From Plakobranchus ocellatus (Eukaryota > Mollusca > Gastropoda > Plakobranchidae), in the NCBI GenBank assembly GCA_019648995.1, contig BLXT01003727.1, forward strand, positions 1,471,584 through 1,535,583: a stretch of DNA of 64,000 nt, written 5' to 3'. Each line of letters begins with the position of its first letter. Within the stretch, counting starts at the first letter, position 1. The notes below the pieces were generated by a model. That model worked only from the letters and a program-made list of their open reading frames with translations, was not told the DNA's origin and searched no databases. Made by a program: the position numbers and the translations under genes. This document shows, in pieces, positions 58,401 to 64,000 of this stretch.

Positions 58401-61400
58401 TGNNNNNNNNNNNNNCCCCTCTCCATTTCAGAGAAAAAAAAGAAAGACAAAACATATGCAGGACTAATGCCATTTTACACTTGTGTAAATATAATCATCA
58501 GGAAATACTGACAGTTCTGTTACAAAGTAAAATAGGTTGAATAATTCAAGCCAATGTCACATATAAGTGATTTCACTGACACACATGTCTTGAGACCAGA
58601 GGGAAAGAATGAAAAGTCATATTTTGACGATTTTAAAACTATTGAAAAAATCTGAACCTTCTTTCTGTGAGGTTTGCAATGGTGACATATAGAGAGAGCC
58701 ATGTTGATTCTGAGCTCAGATTAGAGAAGAAGAGGAAAATATGCTTTCTTATATGCTCAGACAACTCAGGATTTGGCTCTTCATCCCTATTGTACTGACT
58801 GTGTGTACATTTTGCATGAATGAATTAGGGAAAACTGAGCAAGCAATAATGCACACATAATATTGGTTTATGAGGCATAAATGAGTGAGGAGCAGTGGCT
58901 CATCTGGCAGGGCAGTTGACTACCATGTAGGAAGTCCAAGGTTCAAATCCCAAGAAAATTTTTCATTGCTCTCCTGTGTGCACCCAGCATTAAATGTGTA
59001 GCTAGGTCTCTTAAAACCTGGCAAAAGTAAAGGCTGTAAGGAAAACAATGGCAAATGGAGTATGCCAAGGACAATCAGGACCCTACTCCTGGTTCCCTAA
59101 TGCTTGGGACAAACATGGAGTCATAAGTGCCTTATCAAAACCTTGCTTACCTTAATGGGACCACGGATTATCAAAATACAGGCAAAGACTTCACTTATTC
59201 TATGGATGAGAAAATGATGAAAATCCACTAAACTCACGACTCTACAAATTGTTCTAGCTCTGCCATTTGAAATCTTAATTCAATTGTCAAAATTTTTGCA
59301 CACAAAATAAAATTATCATATATCAAATTCTTTATAAGAATTTATCAAGCAAGAGAGGGTAGGTAGGTTAAGAAACTTACATGTTAGCAAATCGAAGATA
59401 AAATACTTGGTAGGCATACACTTTGAGAGGTTTCACGCTCGACAGCAGCACCATGTAACGGATATCAAACTTGACCTTTGCTCCTATATCCTCACGATAA
59501 AACAGCACTGGATCTTCAATATACTTACAGGCCACCTGAAAGTTTGTTTTATACATGTAATAGATGAAATCCCAAAGGGTAATAATGTTGTTTAAGTTTT
59601 GCGAAAAACCATGGACTCTTTACAAAATCTACAGAAGCTTTTCGTGCTATAATTGTCCATTAATCTACAGAGCAAAATTACTTTAATGTAAATGAAATGC
59701 TCCAATAAAGGTGAGCAAAAAATCAATACCAGAGCATTATCAAAGCCAATTCTTTTCTTCTTTGACAGATAAAATTTTTTGTATATAGCCAGTCCACAAC
59801 AACAAGATGATCTCAGGCTTTCAGGCCCTCTGTCAGGCCACAGCTCCAATGGCGGGGCTCAAATTCATGACAGAAGGCTCCTGCAGATCTCAGAGCAGAT
59901 TCACTATTCACTGTGCCATCAACAGCCCTTGCCCCCCCTCAACTTATGGGAGCATCAGACAAAACAAAAGAAATACAGTAAATTTTTTAAAAATTTACCT
60001 TTAAGTTTGTGATTTGTTTAGATTAAAAAAAAACTCATAGACAAAATATTTCTCAAATTAAAAAACATTATTTCAAAACTTCTACAGCTCTAACATTGAT
60101 CTGATACCAACCTTAGGGCCAGATTCATGAATACGAATTATCTGATCGATGTTGTTGCTTACGCAGGTGTCGATACTGCGCGCCAGGTTCCATGGCTTGC
60201 ATATCCAGTGGTTGTCCAGACCTCTAAACACGGAAAAAAACAAAAGTCTAGAATCATACCTGAGTGAGTTTGAAGTCACATTTTGAATATTTTCAATTAT
60301 AAAACTCAGCCTGAAACTTCTTTCTGCGAACTTTGCAGAGATGAGAAATGTATACAGTATGGTAGATTCTGACTTTAGACAGAAGATTGTTATCTTTTTG
60401 TAAATAGTACTCAAAAAACAGGGAATGTAATTTTATCCAAAGCTTAATGTATGCGACGAGCATCACAACAGAGGGAATTTCAAACCAGATGGTCAAATTT
60501 AGACGTTCAAGAATCTTCGAGGTTGATCTACATTAGTTTAAATATGAGAGTTGAAGAAGTTGAGGTTTAGAGATGACGACAACATACCTAAAATATTAGA
60601 TTTTAAATGATTACATGGATGATAAAACTTATTTATAACATATGATCTATCTAAACTGCAACAGAGGGAAGCATTGTTTGTTACATTTGTATCCCAAGTT
60701 TGGGCCCAAGCAGCAACACCTTGAACTGAAAAGTAAAAAAAATATTGAGGTCATCTTGAAGCGGACAGACTATATACGCCAAAGCAAACAATCTATCTCT
60801 TGAATCAAGAGTTCCCAATAGACCTGGCAAGTCACTGACCTTTCCTCTCTCTGCTGAAAGTGGGAAACAAACTGGGGCAGCTCTGTCTGAAGGTCATAGG
60901 TCACTGGTAGCCACTTGGGATTGGATGCCAGAGGATCAGCATTGTCTGGCAGTGAAGCTCTACGGGCAACAGCAGCCAAACGATTTTTGACTGTCACCAC
61001 ATTCTCACAGGGGAACTGGTTGATCAGACAGCCTGGACAAGTTTCGCTCAGCTCTCTAGGGATACACAAGGCAAAGTGAATAAGAATTGTAAGACTATAA
61101 TACTGCAGAGGGGGGAGCAATAGCTCATCTGATAGGGCGGTTGACTACCATGTGAGAGGTCCAAGCTTCAAATCCCAGTCTAGACCAAAAATAATTGTTC
61201 ATTGCTCCCTTGTGTTCACTAAGCACTGCATGGCATAGCTAGATCTCTTGACATCTGGTAAATGTAAAACCAGAGAGGACAGCCATGGCAAACTACCTTA
61301 GAAAGCTGCATGTAAAGAATGCTCAGCACTCTACTCCTGTTACCCAAGGATGGGACTCGCTTTACTTAAGTACCAATGCTTCCTGAGAGCACAAGAAAAA

Positions 61401-64000
61401 ATGGGAAATATAGAGTACTGCAAATATGATTGCTCTTTAGGAACACATAAAGGACAAATGGAACATTATAACAGAATGAGATTACACCATTAAGAAAAGC
61501 TCTACCACAGTCAGGCAATCTCACAATACAAATATCATTGTGGCAAGATTTTGTGCAAATTTAATAAATTTCTGTTGGTTTAGCAGAAAAGTGACAAGGA
61601 TCAGCTCAGCTAGCGGCTTTGTTTTCAGTGTTGCAGTAACTTTTTGACGGATATTTGGATATAATTTTACAAAGATGTGCGAGTTAATAAAGATTTTTGA
61701 TTCAGCTGTTACAAGAAAGGAAAAAGAAAGGATATTAAGATGAAAAATGAAGATATGTCTAATGTCTCTAAATCTGAGCTTCGGGGGGGCGGGGTTGAGA
61801 GGGCCACGTGAAGGGAAGCAATTTTTGTTGCCAATTTTTTATTTTGTTTTTTTACTCCCTGATAGAAGACAAAATTTATCCAGTTTGATAAATTGCCAAT
61901 ATTCACATTGCCTCTTAAGCTTTCTATGAAGAGAAGAAGATTGTACCGGAAACATAAAAATGTTAGCTGCTACAAATTTACAAAACAAATTTTTCTTTAA
62001 AACCTCTGGAAAAAATAATCTTTCTCACACACAATCCATCCACTGATGTGCAAATCCTGTCCATAGGGGAAGGATGTTTGTGGCAGGGGTCTGAGATCAC
62101 CTTGATATGGACTATCTTTTCACAAAAACCTCTCCAACATTAACAGGCAATTTCAGTGTCCTCACAATATGAATTTAATGATGAAAAATCAAAACTATGG
62201 CAAATGATAGAGAAAAACTCACTGAAACTCATAAAAATGCCTCATGAACCAAAGAATATCTGCGTCTTTAGGATCCTTCACGATTTCAAATCTCTGATCG
62301 GTGAGATGGTCCTGCAGATCATTATACTCTACCAACACCTTCAGATTCCTGTCTTTCGGCAAGCCAGGAAACTCAAAGTCAGGAGACGGGACCGACTCTG
62401 GTTTTCCTGGTATCTGTAATACAGCATAATGCAGCAGAAAAACAATGAAATTGTTATATCTTATAAGGCAGGCAAGAATTATTATTTGAAAAATGATTTT
62501 GACCTATTGAAGAAAAATAAACAACAACAATATGGGAGGTAGGATAAGAAGTCATTAATTAAAGACTGATGAAAATAAAGGAGGGGGTGATTGGAATTCT
62601 TAAAATTTTATTTGCAATTACCTACACAAGTATACAGACAAAGAAGAGTCACACAAATTAACTTACAAATATAATCTTAAACTTTAAAGCAACTAAAAAC
62701 TGTTTCAAACAGAAGATGAGTGAAAAAAAGGCAATTATTTGCCAAATTTTATAGAGTTTTTTTTTTTTTGCTAACTGAGCCATACAAACTCATAAGATCA
62801 TGAAATTTTACATTACAATCTATTATATTCAGGTGGCCAGAGTTCACTGGATTAAGCTTAACTTAAAGATACTAGAAATAATAGACTAACCTTAAAATAG
62901 TTTTCAGACGGCTCCTCCTGAACAAGGCTGACATGTGTAAGGTCAGAGGTCACCCAAGGTATCAACCTTGCCTGTCTCTCCAGGGGACGCTGCTCCCCAT
63001 CTGCATAGTCACGTGTTACTTCCTCTGTATTGAAAAGCCATGCATGAACTCTAAAGTTTTTTTTATTGATGGTATGAAAATCTTTTTTCAAGAGATGCAA
63101 AAGGTTAGAAACATTCACCACCTGCGTTTATATAAACACATACTGTTAAAGCTGTCTGCATAAAACAGAGCTTTTTCGCAGCTTACTTAAAAACAAATCA
63201 GTTTTATCAAACTACCCTACTTAGAAAACTAAGAAATCAAGTGACAATAATTTTAAAATTATATGATGTAACTTGTAGAAAAAAAAATCACAACTGGATC
63301 ATTAAGTTCAAACCTAATGTATGATGCCATGACAGAAAGCAGATCATGAGTCGGTCATTTGTAAGTTTGAAGGTTTCCAACGTTCTTTTCACAGTTAAGA
63401 GAAGATTTTTCTAATAATGTGTTTGTTTGTTATGTTTTGTTTGCAAAAGCTGATGAATTTAGAGCAGTTTTTAGACAACAGAACATTTGGCTTAAACACA
63501 ATTCAAGGTAAAGCACAGTCCAGATAGTTGTGAATTTTTTGTCCAGCGTGAAATGCACAATATTTTCGACCTGTTTTGCAAACCATATTAAGCAAAGACC
63601 TCTACCTCCCCTGCCATTGAATCTAAGGCCTGGAAATTTTCAGAAACAAAGCTATTCAAAGAGCTCTCTCTTACCTATCTCAAAACCCAAGGTGTGAAAA
63701 TCTTAAGAAAAAAAGTTATGAAAAACTTATTAAGTGGTCAAAATCACATTTGCAACAATCGTGACCTACTGTTATAGTGTCATATACTATGTATCAAAAC
63801 CAAACAAGAATAAACGCAGTTCATGAGTATCACCAGCAAATCTAGAGGCTTAAGGTTGATTTGCACAGTCTGCATTGATTTTCAATTGATTGTGTCCAAT
63901 ACTTCTTCACAAATCAATAGAAATGGAGTCGCTGAGAGTTTTCCGACTAACTTACCATCTGGCTGAACCTCCTTGATAGGCCACATGAGTGAATATCCAA
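55496..64000 (-). CDS. TTLL12: Tubulin-tyrosine ligase-like protein 12 (5' partial, 9 exons)
   Basis: Minus-strand exons: 64000-63956 (cut by the window edge), 63024-62891, 62413-62223, 61055-60840, 60223-60112, 59535-59381, 58059-57906, 57107-56969 and 55644-55496, with GT-AG junctions and matching phases. The stop TGA is at 55498-55496. About 431 residues are present, against about 644 for human TTLL12, so the SET-like N-terminal half is mostly off-window. Landmarks aligning with the human protein are [111 protein letters not shown] and [22 protein letters not shown] and EVNFSPD are the ATP-grasp signatures of the TTL fold. Vertebrate TTLL12 acts in tubulin and histone modification, with no firmly shown ligase activity. 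Confidence 0.95.
56210..56490 (+). mobile_element. Ty3/gypsy LTR-retrotransposon integrase fossil
   Basis: A short fragment of the integrase core of a Ty3/gypsy element, recognised by YHP...[12 protein letters not shown] and [11 protein letters not shown], then FELLYGRT. It is a broken remnant: no LTRs, gag, protease or reverse transcriptase are seen nearby. It lies in the last intron of TTLL12 on the opposite strand. The age is old, judged by isolation and divergence. Confidence 0.85.
58100..58352 (+). mobile_element. SINE family 1 copy (tRNA-derived)
   Basis: The head reads CATCTGGTAGGGCAGTTGG (A-box region) and GGTTTGTATCCC (B-box region). The body has CACCCAGCACTAAATGGGTA and GCTAGGTCTCTTAAG, and the tail has ATCGGGATCCTACTCCTGG. 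It is in a TTLL12 intron, antisense to the gene. Confidence 0.82.
58888..59134 (+). mobile_element. SINE family 1 copy (tRNA-derived)
   Basis: Head AGTGGCTCATCTGGCAGGGC, B box GGTTCAAATCCC, body TAGCTAGGTCTCTTAAAACC, tail AATCAGGACCCTACTCCTGG. It is the clearest B box of the family. It is in the same TTLL12 intron as the copy at 58100, antisense. Confidence 0.87.
59786..59936 (-). mobile_element. SINE family 2 copy (tRNA-derived)
   Basis: On the minus strand the head is GATGGCACAGTGAATAG with a decayed B box (AATTTGAGCCCC). The tail GGCCTGAAAGCCTGAGATCA and TCTTGTTGTTGTGGACTGG is well kept. It is in a TTLL12 intron, same strand as the gene. Confidence 0.8.
61109..61370 (+). mobile_element. 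SINE family 1 copy (tRNA-derived)
   Basis: Head AATAGCTCATCTGATAGGGC with GGTTGACTACCATG, a B-box relic CTTCAAATCCC, body AGCTAGATCTCTTGACATC, tail CACTCTACTCCTGTTACCC. It is more diverged than the copy at 58888. It is in a TTLL12 intron, antisense. Confidence 0.82.
63025..63955. other. TTLL12 intron, no feature seen
   Basis: AT-rich intron of 0.9 kb before the edge exon. No repeat family or coding frame was recognised. Confidence 0.55.

Noticed and set aside
58940-58955. B-box sequence GGTTCAAATCCC suggesting a tRNA gene
   Set aside because: The same sequence occurs with a long shared body in two other nearby copies, so it is the head of a SINE and no cloverleaf with full arms is formed.

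Overview
The window looks like AT-rich animal genomic DNA, most likely from a mollusc and perhaps a heterobranch gastropod. The evidence is three intron-rich genes with clear metazoan orthology, moderate introns with T-rich acceptors, many minisatellites, and LINE, tRNA-SINE and TTAA-type DNA-transposon debris. The mollusc assignment is inference from overall style, not from a diagnostic gene. There are three assembly gaps: 20756-21320, 48299-48318 and 58403-58415.

Region 1 (1-34925, + strand) is the catalytic subunit of translesion DNA polymerase zeta (REV3/REV3L). It is missing only its N-terminal exons, which lie upstream of the window. I could place 26 consecutive exons with GT-AG junctions whose phases agree throughout, giving about 4,920 codons. 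One exon (4555-14659) is 10.1 kb long and encodes about 3,370 residues, so the protein is far longer than the roughly 3,130-residue human REV3L. The extra length is low-complexity, prion-like and linear-motif-rich sequence. Two REV7-binding motifs, polymerase motifs A, B and C, and the C-terminal cysteine clusters are all recognisable.

Region 2 (34926-44628) is the long tail-to-tail interval between REV3L and the next gene. It holds REV3L 3'UTR sequence of unknown length, a hairpin-forming minisatellite and a 386-bp MITE with TTAA target duplication. I see no convincing gene.

Region 3 (44629-about 51155, - strand) is a complete six-coding-exon gene for a 394-residue NHL beta-propeller protein with an unusual N-terminus and no RING or B-box. 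An untranslated first exon with a YY1-like motif lies near 51.1 kb. A second copy of the MITE, in opposite orientation, and a decayed LINE lie in its largest intron.

Region 4 (about 51160-55495) is repeat-rich intergenic DNA: a LINE remnant, members of two tRNA-derived SINE families, and 61-bp and 36-bp minisatellites.

Region 5 (55496-64000, - strand) is the C-terminal two thirds of TTLL12, a tubulin-tyrosine-ligase-like protein, in nine exons; its 5' end is beyond the window. Its introns carry three copies of one SINE family and one copy of the other. A small Ty3/gypsy integrase fossil lies in the terminal intron.

The three host genes have no obvious shared pathway. REV3L serves DNA damage tolerance, TTLL12 belongs to a tubulin/histone-modification-related family, and the NHL protein is uncharacterised.
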